Shown: positions 24,922 through 33,407 of the stretch, piece by piece
Layout of the letters: every line of letters begins with the position of its first letter
Numbering within the stretch: the first letter of the stretch is position 1
The notes under the pieces: generated by a model
Seen by the model: the letters and a program-made list of their open reading frames with translations, nothing else
Database searches by the model: none
Told to the model about the DNA's origin: nothing
Made by a program: the position numbers and the translations under genes
Source of the DNA: Nonomuraea basaltis
Lineage (GTDB): Bacteria; Actinomycetota; Actinomycetes; Streptosporangiales; Streptosporangiaceae
DNA length: 64,000 nt
Assembly (NCBI RefSeq): GCF_005893125.1
Contig: NZ_VCJS01000028.1
Span: forward strand, 28,074 to 92,073
Reading direction: 5' to 3'

Positions 24922-24999
24922 GGCGTTCCCGCCGACCCCGGCCTCGTCGCCTGCGGCGACTTCCTCATCGAAGGCGGCATGGCGGCCGCGCACCGGCTG
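24922..24999 (+). pseudogene. LacI-type regulator relic
   Basis: About 26 codons read GVPADPGLVACGDFLIEGGM, AAAHRL, which matches the inner ligand-domain segment of LacI proteins. The intact gene at 56002 has GVSVDPELIGRGDFFIEGGL at the same place. Nothing recognisable of the rest of the gene remains on either side. It lies in the 388-base gap between the convergent amine operon and sugar importer. The remainder of that gap holds no gene I can recognise. Confidence 0.6.
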
Positions 25000-25065
25000 A
25001 CGCCTCGATCCTGATCATCGTCCTGGGCATCGGAAGCCATGGCCGCCCATGTTTTGATCATGGCA

Positions 25066-25077
25066 CGTGGCGCCACG
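25066..25077. repeat. Palindrome CGTGGCGCCACG
   Basis: A perfect 12-bp palindrome lies between two convergent transcripts (stops at 24810 and 25199), with imperfect extensions on both sides. It may be part of a bidirectional terminator. There is no U-tract, so this is tentative. Confidence 0.3.
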
Positions 25078-25198
25078 CCATGGATCCTGCATCTCATAGC
25101 ACGCCAACGCCAGGTATGGATGACGGTCGCCGTGCTCGGCGCGTGCCCCAACCCCCGGACATCCGTACGGGCTGATTGTCTGGAAGACCGACCCCGGC

Positions 25199-26080
25199 CT
25201 ATCTCAGGCCACCGACGGACAGCCCTCCGCGCCAGTGCCGCTGAAGCGTGAAGAAGGCGATGACGAGGGGCACGACCGACACGAGCGCGCCCATGATGAT
25301 GAGGCTCCAAAGGGAGGTGCTGCCCGCGTTGTTCGCCGAGGCGATTCCCTGCCAGAGGCCGAGTCCGACGGTGACGGGGAAGAGGCGGTTGTCGGAAAGC
25401 ATGGCGAGAGGCAGGAAGTAGTTGTTCCAGGACGCCACGGCGGACAGGAGCAGCACTGTGACCACCGCCGGCCGCATCAGGGGGAATGCGACCTGGAGGA
25501 ACGTTCGTATCTCACCCGCACCGTCGGCCCGCGCCGCGTCCAGGATCTCGTCGGGAACCGCGTCGCGCGCGTAGACGTGCATCAGGTAGACGCCGAACGG
25601 GTTGAGCAGTGACGGGAGGATCACCGCCCAGATCGTGTTGGTCAGGCCGAACTCGGAGAACATCATGAAGGTGGGGATCACCAGGGCCGTCGCCGGCACC
25701 ATCAACGCGCCGAGCACGAGTGAGAAGCTGAAGCGCCTGGCGGCGAATCGGTACTTGGCGAATCCGTAGCCGGCCAGGACGGCCAGGACCGTGGCGCCGA
25801 CGCCGCCCGCGAGTGCGTACAGCGTGGAGTTGAGTATCCATCTACCGTAGATGCCGTTGTCATAGGTGAACAGTTGCTCGAGGTTGCCGAGGTGGTCGAT
25901 CCGGTCGGCGAACCACAGGGTGTTGCCGCCCCCGAACAGGCCGGGGGCATCCTTGGAGCTGTTGACGATGACCCACCAGAACGGCACGAGGAAGTACACG
26001 ACCAGGAAGCCGAGGAGCACCTGCAGGGGGAGATGGTGTTGTGGCCGGCGGCGGACGCCGGCGCGGGAACGGACGCTCAT
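25199..26080 (-). CDS. Sugar ABC permease, CUT1 MalG-type
   Basis: The 293-residue protein has six membrane segments beginning VLLGFLVVYFLVPFWWVIV, and the coupling loop EILDAARADGAGEIRTFLQVAFPLMRP (about 195-220) with the EAA pattern of MalG-like permeases. SSKDAPGLFGGGNTLWFAD follows the first helix. The ATG overlaps the upstream permease stop as TGATG. It is the last gene of a binding protein-permease-permease operon. As is usual for CUT1 systems in actinomycetes there is no local ATPase; a shared MsiK-type ATPase would serve. Ligand: a xylo- or arabino-oligosaccharide by context. Confidence 0.87.
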   Translation of the reverse strand: MSVRSRAGVRRRPQHHLPLQVLLGFLVVYFLVPFWWVIVNSSKDAPGLFGGGNTLWFADRIDHLGNLEQLFTYDNGIYGRWILNSTLYALAGGVGATVLAVLAGYGFAKYRFAARRFSFSLVLGALMVPATALVIPTFMMFSEFGLTNTIWAVILPSLLNPFGVYLMHVYARDAVPDEILDAARADGAGEIRTFLQVAFPLMRPAVVTVLLLSAVASWNNYFLPLAMLSDNRLFPVTVGLGLWQGIASANNAGSTSLWSLIIMGALVSVVPLVIAFFTLQRHWRGGLSVGGLR

Positions 26081-27012
26081 CACAGGAAGCTCCTCCGCTG
26101 GCGGGTGAAGAACAGGAAGGCGTAGACGCCGACGAAGACGATCCCGCCGAGAGCGAAGGAGATCGCCGATCCGTAGTTGAAGTTCGCGAGTGCGAATGCC
26201 TGCTGATAGGCGTACATGTTGGGGGTGAAGTCCGGTCCGATCGTGCCGGCCGCGAGGGAACGCAGAATTTGCGGTTCGTTGAAGAATTGCAGGGTGCCGA
26301 TGAGCGAGAAGACCAGGATCAGGAGCAGCGCGGGGGCGATCAGTGGGATTTTGATCCGGAGTGCGATCTGCCATTTTCCGGCGCCGTCCATGCGGGCGGC
26401 CTCGTAGAGTGCCGGGTCGATGCCCTGGAGCGCCGCGTACAGGATGATCATGTAGTAACCGGCCCACTGCCAGGTGACGACGTTGACCAGGCCGTAGAAG
26501 ATCAGGTTGCTGCTGAGGAAATCAGGCGGGGCGGCGCCGAACAAACCGAAGATATCGGAGAGCGGCCCGAAGCTCTTGCTGTACAGAAATCCCCACATGA
26601 CGGCCCCGATGACCGTGGGGATCGCGTAGGGGAGAAAGATCATGAGACGGGAGAAGTGGGTGAACAGCGAGGTCACGGCATCCAGGATCAGGGCCATCGC
26701 GAGTGCGATGATGATCTGCAGTGGGATGGAGACCAGCGAGAAGCGGATGACGAACCATGACCCGGAAAGGAAACTCGGGTCGGTGAACGCCTTCACGTAA
26801 TTGTCGAGGAAGACGAAGCTGGTGCCGCCGATCAGCCTCTTCTGGAAAAGGCTGAGGTACAGCGCGTACGCGAGCGGCGCGATGAGCAATGCCAGAAAGA
26901 CGATCCCGAATGGCCCGACGAAGAGCCACCCCATCAAATGCTCGCGGAGGCGCACCTTGCCGCGAATTTTGTGTGTCCTGTCTTGGCTGCTTGGCGCACT
27001 CTTCTCGATCAT
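26080..27012 (-). CDS. Sugar ABC permease, CUT1 MalF-type
   Basis: The 310-residue protein has a cytoplasmic N-terminus, a first helix near GWLFVGPFGIVFLALLIAPL (about 28-47), SLFQKRLIGGTSFVFLDNYV, and the coupling loop ALYEAARMDGAGKWQIALRI (about 210-230). The fragments IFLPYAIPTVIGAVMWGFLY and FFNEPQIL are typical of the MalF/LacF group. I use ATG 27012; a TTG at 27021 is in frame. It pairs with the 25199 permease and closely resembles the second CUT1 system's 34808 permease in layout. Confidence 0.87.
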   Translation of the reverse strand: MIEKSAPSSQDRTHKIRGKVRLREHLMGWLFVGPFGIVFLALLIAPLAYALYLSLFQKRLIGGTSFVFLDNYVKAFTDPSFLSGSWFVIRFSLVSIPLQIIIALAMALILDAVTSLFTHFSRLMIFLPYAIPTVIGAVMWGFLYSKSFGPLSDIFGLFGAAPPDFLSSNLIFYGLVNVVTWQWAGYYMIILYAALQGIDPALYEAARMDGAGKWQIALRIKIPLIAPALLLILVFSLIGTLQFFNEPQILRSLAAGTIGPDFTPNMYAYQQAFALANFNYGSAISFALGGIVFVGVYAFLFFTRQRRSFL

Positions 27013-27093
27013 GAGGGTCAACCTGGACTCCGGGATGTCGATGCTGGGGGATCGCGGGTGGGCCGGCCGGTGGAGGACGGCCCACCCTTTCGG

Positions 27094-28464
27094 TCACTGA
27101 ACGGTGAAGCCTTGCTCTTTGGCGTACTTCGCCACGTCCTCCTGAAGCCGGTCTGCGGCCTGCGCACCGGTGACGGAGCCGTCGATGAGTGCACTGACCT
27201 GTTTTGTCATGGCGTCGAAGTAGTACTGGCCGAACGGGCTGTAGGTGACGCCCTTGTAGGCGTTGGCCGCGGGAACGTAGACCTCCTTGTTCGCCTGCTG
27301 GCCGTCGAAGAACGCGACCTTCAGGTTCACGAACTCGGGATCGTTGAGCGCCTTCAGGTTCAGCGGGAAGATGATCTGGTTGGTCCAGCCGTCGGTGAGC
27401 GACTCCTTGTCGGCGTAGAGGCCGTAGGCGACCTTCGCCGCGAGTTCGGGGTTCTTCGCCTGGCTTGTCACGGAGAAGGCAGACCCGCCCCAGTTCACCT
27501 GCACCGGATTTCCGGGATCCCACTGCGGGAGCGGCGCCACCGCGAACTTGCCGGTGTCCTCGCCCTTGCCGACGCCGGCACCGGTGAGGTAGCCGGGCGC
27601 CCAGGCCGCCGAGACGTACGTCGCGTACTTACCGTTGATCACACCGGAGATGTACTCCGGGGTGAACTGGTCCTGTGTTCCGACCAGCCCGTTCTTCGCC
27701 AGGCGCCCCCAGTAGTCGAGCACGTCTTTGGAGGCCTGGTCGTTCAGCTTGACGCCGATCGAGCTCTGCTGCGCCGGGTCGTAGGTGAACGGGGCCGCGC
27801 CCTTCTGGATCTGCAGCGCCATGGTGAGGGCCGACACGTTCGCGGCGAAGTCGCCGAACGCCGGACCACCCGCGTCCTTCATCTTCTGGGCCGCCTGCTC
27901 GTACTCGGCCCACGTCTTCGGCGGCGTGATGTCGTACTTCTTGAGGATGTCCTTCCGGTAGATCATCGCCATCGGGCCGCCGTCGACCGGCACGCCGTAG
28001 ACCGCGTCACCGACCGAGACGTCCTTCCACGCGCCCTCGCTGTAGTCGGCCTTGACCGCGTCGAAGCCATACTTCTTGATGTCGACGAGCGCGTTCTGGA
28101 TCTGGAAGGTCGGGATCCTGTCCATCTCGATCATGATCACGTCGGGTGCGCCGGTTCCCGCCGAGATGGCCGTCTGGAACTTGTCGTACTCGTCACTGCC
28201 CTGGCCGACGTTGGTCCAGCAGACCTGCACCTCGCCGTTCTGCTTGTTGAAGTTGTCGACGACGAGCTGCATGTTGGGGTACCAGCCCCACATCGTCACG
28301 ACTGGCAGATTCTTGTTGGGGATCGTGTTCGTGCAGTTGCTCGCGCCGCTGCCGCTCGCGGTGTTCGCGCCCCCTCCCCCGCCGGAGGAGCAGGCCGCGA
28401 GCACGCTTGCGAGCACGGTTGCGGCGGCGAGCTTGGCCACCGCAGAGAGCCATTTCTTGTTCAT
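27094..28464 (-). CDS. Sugar-binding lipoprotein, family 1 (CUT1)
   Basis: The 456-residue protein starts with a lipoprotein signal (MNKKWLSAVAKLAAATVLAS, lipobox VLAACS, Cys near 25) and a Gly-rich tether. The family 1 fold shows VVTMWGWYPNMQLVVDNFNK, GAPDVIMIEMDRIPTFQIQN, ADYSEGAWKDVSVGDAVYGV and AKMKDAGGPAFGDFAAN-like stretches. It supplies the ligand to the two downstream permeases. ATG 28464 has GGGA eight bases upstream and is preferred over the upstream start in frame. A TGTGAGCGCTAACA operator lies 122 bases upstream. It was probably selected for arabinoxylan-derived sugars. Confidence 0.87.
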   Translation of the reverse strand: MNKKWLSAVAKLAAATVLASVLAACSSGGGGGANTASGSGASNCTNTIPNKNLPVVTMWGWYPNMQLVVDNFNKQNGEVQVCWTNVGQGSDEYDKFQTAISAGTGAPDVIMIEMDRIPTFQIQNALVDIKKYGFDAVKADYSEGAWKDVSVGDAVYGVPVDGGPMAMIYRKDILKKYDITPPKTWAEYEQAAQKMKDAGGPAFGDFAANVSALTMALQIQKGAAPFTYDPAQQSSIGVKLNDQASKDVLDYWGRLAKNGLVGTQDQFTPEYISGVINGKYATYVSAAWAPGYLTGAGVGKGEDTGKFAVAPLPQWDPGNPVQVNWGGSAFSVTSQAKNPELAAKVAYGLYADKESLTDGWTNQIIFPLNLKALNDPEFVNLKVAFFDGQQANKEVYVPAANAYKGVTYSPFGQYYFDAMTKQVSALIDGSVTGAQAADRLQEDVAKYAKEQGFTVQ

Positions 28465-28585
28465 TGGCATATTCCCTTGGGGATCGCGGCGCACGAAGGT
28501 TCATGCGCCGCCGTTGAAACCGAGCGATCGGCCGGGACGGGGCACGGGTGACGCGACCCGCGCCCGTCCTTCGCGCCGATCCTCC

Positions 28586-28599
28586 TGTGAGCGCTAACA
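28586..28599. promoter_or_regulatory. LacI-type operator TGTGAGCGCTAACA
   Basis: A 14-bp palindrome with one mismatched pair, of the same type as the three perfect TGTTAGCGCTAACA sites at 42792, 51564 and 51685. It lies upstream of the 27094-28464 binding-protein gene and just past the end of the esterase gene. The AGCGCT centre is typical of LacI-family operators in actinomycetes. Confidence 0.7.
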
Positions 28600-28632
28600 G
28601 AGGCCGCGTCCGGCGGCGAAGGCCGGGCGGGC

Positions 28633-30798
28633 CTAGCGCTTGAACAGGCGTGGCGCCAGGTCGATGAGGTTCTTCTGCCACACGTCCCAGCCGTGCGGCC
28701 CCGGGGTGACCCCGTCGAACTCGTAGCGGACGCCGAGGTTGTTCAGGGTGGTGAGGGACGTCATGAACGACGGGTAGACGAAGTCCGTCTGGTCGCCGAC
28801 ATACAGGCGCAGCAGCTTGGTGCCACTGTTGATCGCCTCGGCGTCGACGCCGGTGGCACTGCCGAACCCGGCCGAGAACGCCGCGACGTAGGCGAACTGA
28901 CCCGGGTGCGCCTTGAGCATTCCGAACGTCTGCCCGCCCCCCATCGAGAGGCCGGCCAGGGCCTGCTGCGACGGGTGGCCAGAGATCTTATAGCGAGCGC
29001 GGGCCGCCGGCGCGAGGTTCTCCAGCAGCTCCTTGTTGAAGTCGGACACGTTGCCATTGCCCATCACGACCACCATCGGCACCAGGTTCCCGTCAAGGAA
29101 GTGGTGGTCGAGGATCTGTTTGGCGCGTCCCATCTCGGCCCAGTCCGTGTAGCTCTGACCGCCACCGTGCTGGAGGTAGAAGACGGGGTACGGCTGCGCG
29201 CGGTTGGGGTCGTATCCCGGCGGGGTCCAGACCAGCGCGGTCCGGTCCTGGTTCGCGACGGAGCTCCGGTACGTCATGCTCTCGACCTTTCCGCCCTGGC
29301 CGGCGGGAACGTCCGAGAGCAGGCGCGCCTTCTCTCCGGGGACGAAGAACGTGGTCCAGGTCGGCTCGGTGGTCACCTTCGTCGGGTTCGACGCATCCTT
29401 GACCGAGACCCGGTCCACCATCAGCCGGTAGTAGTAGAACCACGGGTCGAGCGGGCCCACGGTCGCCCGCCACCGGTCGCCGGCACGAGTCAGCGGAATG
29501 CGCAGCCAGCTCCCGTTCGGAGCCCAGTTCGCCCACACCTTGACGTGCTGAGCGTTCTGGAAGTCCGTCGTGGTCTCGAAGGTGACGAAGCCGTCCGCGG
29601 TCACGAACGGCGTCGGAGTGGTGCCGGGCGCCGGCGGGGTGAACTCGCCCTTCAGCTTCCCGTGACCGGCGCTCGGGCCGTGATCCGACACTTTACGGAA
29701 CAGCCGCGGCACGAAATCGATCAGATTCTCCTGCCAGGCGTTCCAGTTTGCCCCCGCATCGGGGTTGACTCCGTCGAACTCGTACGTGACACGGGCGCGA
29801 TCCAGCGCCTTCGTCAGGCGGTTGGCCGCGTTGTACGCGGGATCCGTCACGTTCCCCGTGTACAGGCGCACCAGCTTGACGTGGCGGTTGATCGCGTTCG
29901 CGTCCACCCGGCCGGCGCCGTCTGCCAGGAGACCGGCGAACGAGCCGACGTACGCGAACTCACCCGGGTGGGTCAGAGTGGCACGCAGCGCCCGCGTCCC
30001 GCCCTCGGCCACACCGGCGATCGCCTGGTGCGCCGGGTCGCGATGGACGCGGTAGCGGTCGGCGACCGCCTTCCGAAGATCCCTCAAACCGTCACCATCG
30101 CTGATCACGACCACCATTGGCTCCATGGCCTTCTGGAGCGACAGGTTGTCGAGGATCTGCTTGGCCCGGCCGAGGTCGAGCCAGTCGGTGGCGCTCCCGC
30201 CATCGCCGGACTGCAGGAACAGCACCGGGTAGGCTTTGGGGCCCTTGGCCGCGTATCCCGGTGGCGTCCACACCTGAGCCGGCCGCTCCTGGTGCTTGGC
30301 CCGGTAGGTCAGGGTCTCGACCTTGCCGCCCTGCCCCTGGGGCGCGTCCGCCAGCAGGCGCGCCGAGTCGCCCGGCACGAGGAAGGTGCTCCAGAGCGGC
30401 TTGGATGCCACGCCGGTGCTGTTCGTCGGGTCCTTCAGACTCTTGGTGTCATCGCCCGTGACCTGGTAGGAGTACAGGCCCGGCTTGAGCGGCCCGAGGA
30501 CCCCTGAGTAGACGTCGCCCCGGCGGGTCAGACCGAACTCCGCCCAGGTAGAAGACGGGCCGAAGTTCCCCTCGATGACGACCTGTGACACCTGGCCCAC
30601 ACTTGCCTCGATGGAGGCCGCCGGAACACTGAAGGACGCGTAGCCGTCCTCGGAGACGTTCAGCCACGGCGTGCCCGCCGCCGCCGGCCGCGGCGCGAGC
30701 AACACCGCCGCGATTGCCATCACCCCGGCGGTGATCGCCGCTGCGAGTCGGGGCCCGCCCTGAGTGCGTGACCTGCCGTGATAAAGTAAAAAAGGCAT
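28633..30798 (-). CDS. Secreted tandem CE1-like esterase; first catalytic half inactive
   Basis: The 721-residue protein has a Sec signal (to about residue 41, APRPAAAG) and two copies of one unit: an Ig-like N-domain (45-145 and 393-490) and an alpha/beta-hydrolase esterase domain (155-370 and 505-720) of the enterochelin-esterase/CE1 type. Copy 2 has the full triad: GLSMGG (Ser618), YVGDQTD (Asp669) and PHGW (His702). Copy 1 aligns throughout but reads GVAEGG (Ala264), YTGNVTD (Asn316) and DAGANW, so all three residues are lost. Copy 2 probably cleaves feruloyl or acetyl esters of arabinoxylan; copy 1 may now bind ligand or support folding. ATG 30798 has GGGAG seven bases upstream. Confidence 0.85.
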   Translation of the reverse strand: MPFLLYHGRSRTQGGPRLAAAITAGVMAIAAVLLAPRPAAAGTPWLNVSEDGYASFSVPAASIEASVGQVSQVVIEGNFGPSSTWAEFGLTRRGDVYSGVLGPLKPGLYSYQVTGDDTKSLKDPTNSTGVASKPLWSTFLVPGDSARLLADAPQGQGGKVETLTYRAKHQERPAQVWTPPGYAAKGPKAYPVLFLQSGDGGSATDWLDLGRAKQILDNLSLQKAMEPMVVVISDGDGLRDLRKAVADRYRVHRDPAHQAIAGVAEGGTRALRATLTHPGEFAYVGSFAGLLADGAGRVDANAINRHVKLVRLYTGNVTDPAYNAANRLTKALDRARVTYEFDGVNPDAGANWNAWQENLIDFVPRLFRKVSDHGPSAGHGKLKGEFTPPAPGTTPTPFVTADGFVTFETTTDFQNAQHVKVWANWAPNGSWLRIPLTRAGDRWRATVGPLDPWFYYYRLMVDRVSVKDASNPTKVTTEPTWTTFFVPGEKARLLSDVPAGQGGKVESMTYRSSVANQDRTALVWTPPGYDPNRAQPYPVFYLQHGGGQSYTDWAEMGRAKQILDHHFLDGNLVPMVVVMGNGNVSDFNKELLENLAPAARARYKISGHPSQQALAGLSMGGGQTFGMLKAHPGQFAYVAAFSAGFGSATGVDAEAINSGTKLLRLYVGDQTDFVYPSFMTSLTTLNNLGVRYEFDGVTPGPHGWDVWQKNLIDLAPRLFKR

Positions 30799-30912
30799 GC
30801 AAAAACTCCCTTAATGGCTGGCCACGGTTGATGCCCGACTGGCCGGCCTGATTCATGCGGTGTAGTTCGTGGTTGGTGTTCGCACCTCCATCCGTCGTAG
30901 GGTCAGCTTGCC

Positions 30913-30944
30913 CACCTGACGTTCGTTGCCGCGAATGTCAGGTG
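30913..30944 (-). terminator. Hairpin terminator after the LacI-type gene
   Basis: Arms CACCTGACGTTCG and CGAATGTCAGGTG pair at 12 of 13 positions around a 6-base loop. It lies 35 bases beyond the stop of the 30979 regulator gene and before the esterase gene, so it should separate the two transcripts. No U-run follows, as is common in this type of genome. Confidence 0.6.
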
Positions 30945-30978
30945 CGATGAGACGCCGTACCCGTAGGTGGCGTCACGG

Positions 30979-31995
30979 TCACATAGGGTTCCTCGGCGCC
31001 GCGGTGGAGCCGCGAACGACCAGGCGGATCGGGAGCACGGTCTGGCTCGGGCCCTCCCAGCCGCCGCGCACCAGCGACTTCAGCATGCGCGCGGCCTCGT
31101 ACCCGAGCCGGTACATCGACTGGTCCACGGTGGTCAGTCCCGGCTCTGCCAGCGCGGACTCAGGGATGTTGTCGAAGCCGGCCACCGACAGGTCGCCGGG
31201 AACGTCGAGCCCCAGCTCCTTTGCGACCTGCAGAGCCTTCAGAGCCATTCCGTCGCTCGCCGCGAAGATCGCCGTCGGTCGGTCCGCCCTGTCCAGCAGC
31301 GCCCGCGCGAGCGGCGCCGCGGACTCGGGATTGAAGCTCCCTCTTGCGATCAGCTGCGGATCGAGGGGAACGCCGGCCTCGGCCAGCGCCGTACGGTAAC
31401 CCTCCTCGCGCGACCACGCGGCCTCCAGACCGGCCCGGCCCGCGATCAAGCCGATGCGCCGATGCCCCAGGCCGAGGAGGTGCTCGACCACCGCAGTGGC
31501 GCCCGCGAAGTTGTCCGCCGTCACCGACGGCGCCGTCGAGCCCCTCGCCGGATCGATGACCACGACCGGAGTGCCGCTCCGCACCTCGCCCGAGGGCGTG
31601 ACCACGATGCAGCCGTCGGTGAGCGTGCCCGAGAGGCGGGCCAGGTGCCGCTGCTCCCAGCCGTCCGAGTACGTCCCGTAGAGGTCGCTGTCGGCGTAGA
31701 TGATCAGGTCGAAACCCGACTGACTCAGCGCGTCCATGACCCCCTTGAGCACCTCGGCCGTATAGGACTGGAAGCTGTGAGTCACCAGCCCCAGGACGTT
31801 GGTACGACTGCGCCGCAGGCTCGTCGCCACCAGACTCGACTCGTAGCCGAGCCGCTCGATGACCGAACGGACCTGTGCGACGGTGCTCGCACTGACGCCG
31901 TAACGCCCGTTGACCACCCGCGACACGGTCGCGGTGGAGACGCCCGCTAATCGTGCGACATCGCTCATCGTCACCGGCGCACCGCCCTTGGCCAT
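30979..31995 (-). CDS. LacI-family regulator (arabinoxylan locus, copy 1)
   Basis: The 338-residue protein has an N-terminal LacI helix-turn-helix and hinge (VTMSDVARLAGVSTATVSRV, VNGRYGVSASTVAQV, residues 8-45) and a periplasmic-binding-like ligand domain (VLGLVTHSFQSYTAEVLKGV, HLLGLGHRRIGLIAG, ADRPTAIFAASDGMALKAL, DLSVAGFDNIPESALAEPGL). It sits among the esterase, importer and glycosidase genes. The upstream gap holds a 53-bp near-palindrome (32011-32063), probably the site of autoregulation. It may also act at the TGTTAGCGCTAACA sites. The ATG has a GAGGG ribosome site. Confidence 0.87.
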   Translation of the reverse strand: MAKGGAPVTMSDVARLAGVSTATVSRVVNGRYGVSASTVAQVRSVIERLGYESSLVATSLRRSRTNVLGLVTHSFQSYTAEVLKGVMDALSQSGFDLIIYADSDLYGTYSDGWEQRHLARLSGTLTDGCIVVTPSGEVRSGTPVVVIDPARGSTAPSVTADNFAGATAVVEHLLGLGHRRIGLIAGRAGLEAAWSREEGYRTALAEAGVPLDPQLIARGSFNPESAAPLARALLDRADRPTAIFAASDGMALKALQVAKELGLDVPGDLSVAGFDNIPESALAEPGLTTVDQSMYRLGYEAARMLKSLVRGGWEGPSQTVLPIRLVVRGSTAAPRNPM

Positions 31996-32010
31996 GCCGC
32001 CCTCACAAGT

Positions 32011-32063
32011 TGCAATCGTTATCGGTTACGTTTGCAGCGCAAAGGTAAGCGATGACGATTGCG
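32011..32063. promoter_or_regulatory. 53-bp near-palindrome upstream of a LacI-type gene
   Basis: The 25-base arms (32011-32035 and 32039-32063) match at 21 of 25 positions around a 3-base centre. The inner part, TTTGC-AGC-GCAAA with TTAC/GTAA outside it, looks like a LacI-type operator, and the outer GCAATCG/CGATTGC halves could be a second set of half-sites. It ends 15 bases upstream of the 31995 ATG. An extensive cruciform or transcript hairpin is also possible. Confidence 0.6.
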
Positions 32064-32106
32064 GAAACAAGACCTTTCCGGCCGGGCGTTCACCAAGACA
32101 GAAGGA

Positions 32107-32130
32107 GGCCCGGATCACACGGTCCGGGCC
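32107..32130 (-). terminator. Hairpin terminator after the second LacI-type gene
   Basis: GGCCCGGA and TCCGGGCC pair perfectly around an 8-base loop. It lies 58 bases beyond the stop of the 32189 gene on its strand. There is no U-tract. Confidence 0.55.
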
Positions 32131-32188
32131 GGGTGTCGCGGCGCCATGACCATGAATACCGCTGCTGAGCTGGGAATTTGCAGGGCGA

Positions 32189-33232
32189 TCAGGATGACGG
32201 GACGGGTCCCGTCGAGTCACGGACGCTGAGGGTCGTCGCCAACTGAAGGTGCCGGGAGGCGGGCTGGACGCCGTCCGCCATGCCGAGGACGGTCTCGACG
32301 GCCATCCGGCCCATGCCGACGAGAGGCTGCCGGACGGAGCTGAGCCGGGGCGTGGTCCACTCGGTCTGTGGCGTGTCGTCGAACCCGGTGACCGACAGCT
32401 CGCCTGGGACCGAGATGCCGAGTTCCTTGGCCGCGGCGAGGACCCCGACGGCGATCTCGTCGTTGCCCGCGACGATCGCGGTCGGCCGCTCGTCGAGCGA
32501 GAGGAGGTCATGGCCGTGCCGCTGTCCCGCCTCGACGGAGAACGCCTCGTGACGGATCAGCGCGCGGTCCGGCGCGAGGCCGGCCGAGTCGAGCGCGGCC
32601 TGGTAGCCGTGGAAGCGCTCCAGCGAGGGGGCGGAGCCCAGCGGCCCGCCGATCCAGCCGATCCTGCGGTGGCCGAGCTTGATGACGTGCTCGGTCGCCG
32701 AACGACCGCCCGCCCAGTTGGTGGAGCCGATGCTGACCAGACGTGATTCGGTCGTGTCGATGGGGTCGATCGTCACGACGGGCACCTCGAGATCCTCCGC
32801 GGCGAGGAGCACCGAGTCGGGCACGGCGACGGCCAGCGCGATGATGCCGACGACGCCGGACGCCTTCTCCCCCTCCATCCAGGCGCGGGCCGCCGTATGG
32901 CTCGTGCTGATCGGCTCCTCGGGAGGCAGGCGAAGGAGGAGCTCGGCCTGCGCCGAGGTCGCGGCCACGAGGATCCCTTGGAGCACCGTTCCGGCATAAC
33001 GGGACTCCACGATGTCGAGCACGGTGACGAGGGTGCGGTCCCGTGTCTGCTCGTGTCGCATCGCCGTCGGCTTGTAGCCGATCTCAGCCATGACTCCGAG
33101 CACCAGCTCGCGCGTCTTCGCCCCTACATCACTGCGCCCGTTGAGGACCTTCGAGGCGGTCGTCGGCGAGACGCCGGCCAGTCGGGCGACATCCGCCAAG
33201 GTGGCTCGCCCGGAACGACCTCGCCGTTGCAT
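32189..33232 (-). CDS. LacI-family regulator (controls the GH39/importer operon)
   Basis: The 347-residue protein has ATLADVARLAGVSPTTASKV, LNGRSDVGAKTRELV (DNA-binding domain, about 10-45) and a ligand domain with VIKLGHRRIGWIGGPLGS, RPTAIVAGNDEIAVGVLAAA and LSVTGFDDTPQTEWTTPRLS. I start at ATG 33232, which has GGGAG five bases upstream. The open frame to 33658 overlaps the importer gene and its promoter. The gene is divergent from the 33408-38311 operon (importer plus beta-xylosidase), and two CGAAAT-type palindromes lie in the gap, one near each start. It is the likely repressor of that operon and of itself. Confidence 0.88.
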   Translation of the reverse strand: MQRRGRSGRATLADVARLAGVSPTTASKVLNGRSDVGAKTRELVLGVMAEIGYKPTAMRHEQTRDRTLVTVLDIVESRYAGTVLQGILVAATSAQAELLLRLPPEEPISTSHTAARAWMEGEKASGVVGIIALAVAVPDSVLLAAEDLEVPVVTIDPIDTTESRLVSIGSTNWAGGRSATEHVIKLGHRRIGWIGGPLGSAPSLERFHGYQAALDSAGLAPDRALIRHEAFSVEAGQRHGHDLLSLDERPTAIVAGNDEIAVGVLAAAKELGISVPGELSVTGFDDTPQTEWTTPRLSSVRQPLVGMGRMAVETVLGMADGVQPASRHLQLATTLSVRDSTGPVPSS

Positions 33233-33252
33233 CAGGGCTCCCTTCGGGGCTA

Positions 33253-33265
33253 CGAAATTATTTCG
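33253..33265. promoter_or_regulatory. Operator CGAAAT-T-ATTTCG
   Basis: A perfect 13-bp palindrome 20 bases upstream of the LacI-type ATG at 33232. A related copy lies at 33362-33382. Both are probably bound by the adjacent regulator. Confidence 0.6.
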
Positions 33266-33313
33266 AAACCTACCATGAACCCTTCTTGCCAGGCTTTCTC
33301 GCTCGCCCACCCG

Positions 33314-33343
33314 TTGACACGGGCCGAACGCGACACCTAATGT
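33314..33343 (+). promoter_or_regulatory. Probable promoter of the importer/GH39 operon
   Basis: A perfect -35 TTGACA (33314-33319) is followed 18 bases later by TAATGT (33338-33343). The operator at 33362 lies roughly 20 bases downstream, where repressor would block initiation or early elongation. Confidence 0.5.
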
Positions 33344-33361
33344 CCTCGCAACAACGAACAA

Positions 33362-33382
33362 GTTGCGAAATATTTTCGTAAC
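33362..33382. promoter_or_regulatory. Operator GTTnCGAAA-tat-TTTCGnAAC
   Basis: A 21-bp dyad whose only arm mismatch is the n pair. It lies 25 bases upstream of the binding-protein ATG and between the predicted promoter and the gene. It shares the CGAAA/TTTCG halves with 33253-33265. Confidence 0.6.
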
Positions 33383-33407
33383 CAGCTCAGGACGAGAGGA
33401 GAAGCCC

